Positions 63,970-64,000 of a DNA stretch of 64,000 nucleotides are shown here, piece by piece. Location of the stretch: contig NZ_FNRE01000003.1 in assembly GCF_900107705.1 (NCBI RefSeq), positions 207,785 to 271,784 on the forward strand. The letters run 5' to 3'. Origin of the DNA: Prevotella sp. tc2-28. Lineage in GTDB: Bacteria; Bacteroidota; Bacteroidia; Bacteroidales; Bacteroidaceae. The position numbers and the translations under genes are program-made. Within the stretch, counting starts at the first letter, position 1. The number at the start of each line of letters is the position of its first letter. The notes beneath the pieces are model-generated. The model did not search any database, was not told where the DNA came from, and saw nothing but the letters and a program-made list of their open reading frames with translations.

Positions 63970-64000
63970 TTAATCGCAGCCTTCAATTCTTCAATTCTTC

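Noticed and set aside
63882..64000. Open frame on the minus strand running in from the window edge, ending RSEELNL
   Set aside because: It is formed by CTTCAATT-type spacer repeats and a palindromic element, and shows no similarity to an HU-type C-terminus that would be expected upstream of smalltalk.

Overview
The window looks like a chromosomal segment of a Bacteroidales bacterium, most likely Prevotellaceae (Prevotella/Segatella type). The evidence is the Bacteroidetes promoter signature (TTTG, about 19-21 nt, TAnnTTTG) in front of many genes, the near absence of Shine-Dalgarno sites, and lineage-typical genes: TamL, DUF4270 and LruC lipoproteins, a BspA-like leucine-rich repeat protein, carboxynorspermidine decarboxylase, the panC/half-glycogen-synthase pair, bamD-rpoZ-DUF4293, a small smalltalk protein and several TonB-dependent receptors. 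I see no prophage, insertion sequence, rRNA operon or CRISPR array.

Layout. 1-323 is a tRNA operon on the minus strand (Gly, Leu, start of a probable Ser). 355-11750 carries nspC, a Fic-fold protein with a degenerate active-site motif, thrS with a metallo-hydrolase, tamL divergent from an rRNA-methyltransferase-like gene, and a tight minus-strand run (nitroreductase, DUF2520 protein, KdsC-like phosphatase, Maf). 11751-17308 holds a GNAT/FemAB-like protein, a TonB-dependent receptor and an LruC lipoprotein. 17370-20100 is the propionate module: methylmalonyl-CoA epimerase, carboxyltransferase, a stand-alone OadG-tail-like peptide and a biotin carrier, ending in a strong terminator with no membrane beta subunit. 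20116-26317 has panD, panC, a catalytic-half glycogen synthase, a DUF4270 lipoprotein and a UvrD/PcrA helicase. 26455-28900 is a BspA-like gene behind a long structured leader, followed by about 600 bp of inverted repeats, including one of about 273 bp. 28901-41299 is mostly housekeeping and envelope genes (DUF4293, rpoZ, bamD, uvrB, DUF4468/small membrane protein/porin, HD protein, menA, RluA, GH43, ATP-grasp).

Two regions stand out. 41374-50210 is a five-gene, translationally coupled operon: a receiver-PP2C phosphatase, a membrane WD40-like protein, a periplasmic-propeller sensor kinase whose phospho-acceptor histidine is replaced by aspartate, an intact soluble histidine kinase, and a TonB-dependent receptor. 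This suggests a split-kinase envelope signalling system. 55217-63704 is a divergent locus. Leftward it has two unannotated micro-genes with their own promoters, an unknown small protein, a DUF218-DUF1460 fusion, a MATE exporter with an RsbW-like C-terminal domain, and a PqqD-like/radical SAM/SPASM enzyme. Rightward it has a lipoprotein-type SAM methyltransferase and a dicarboxylate symporter with an RsbW-like N-terminal domain. The leftward half has the gene content expected of a peptide-modification and export cluster, and I cannot match it to a named class.

Several start sites were moved from the longest possible frame because the -7 box or family N-terminus places the start downstream. Eight small genes of 26-58 codons were found by reading gaps between larger genes. 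Functional calls rest on motif recognition from memory without a database search.
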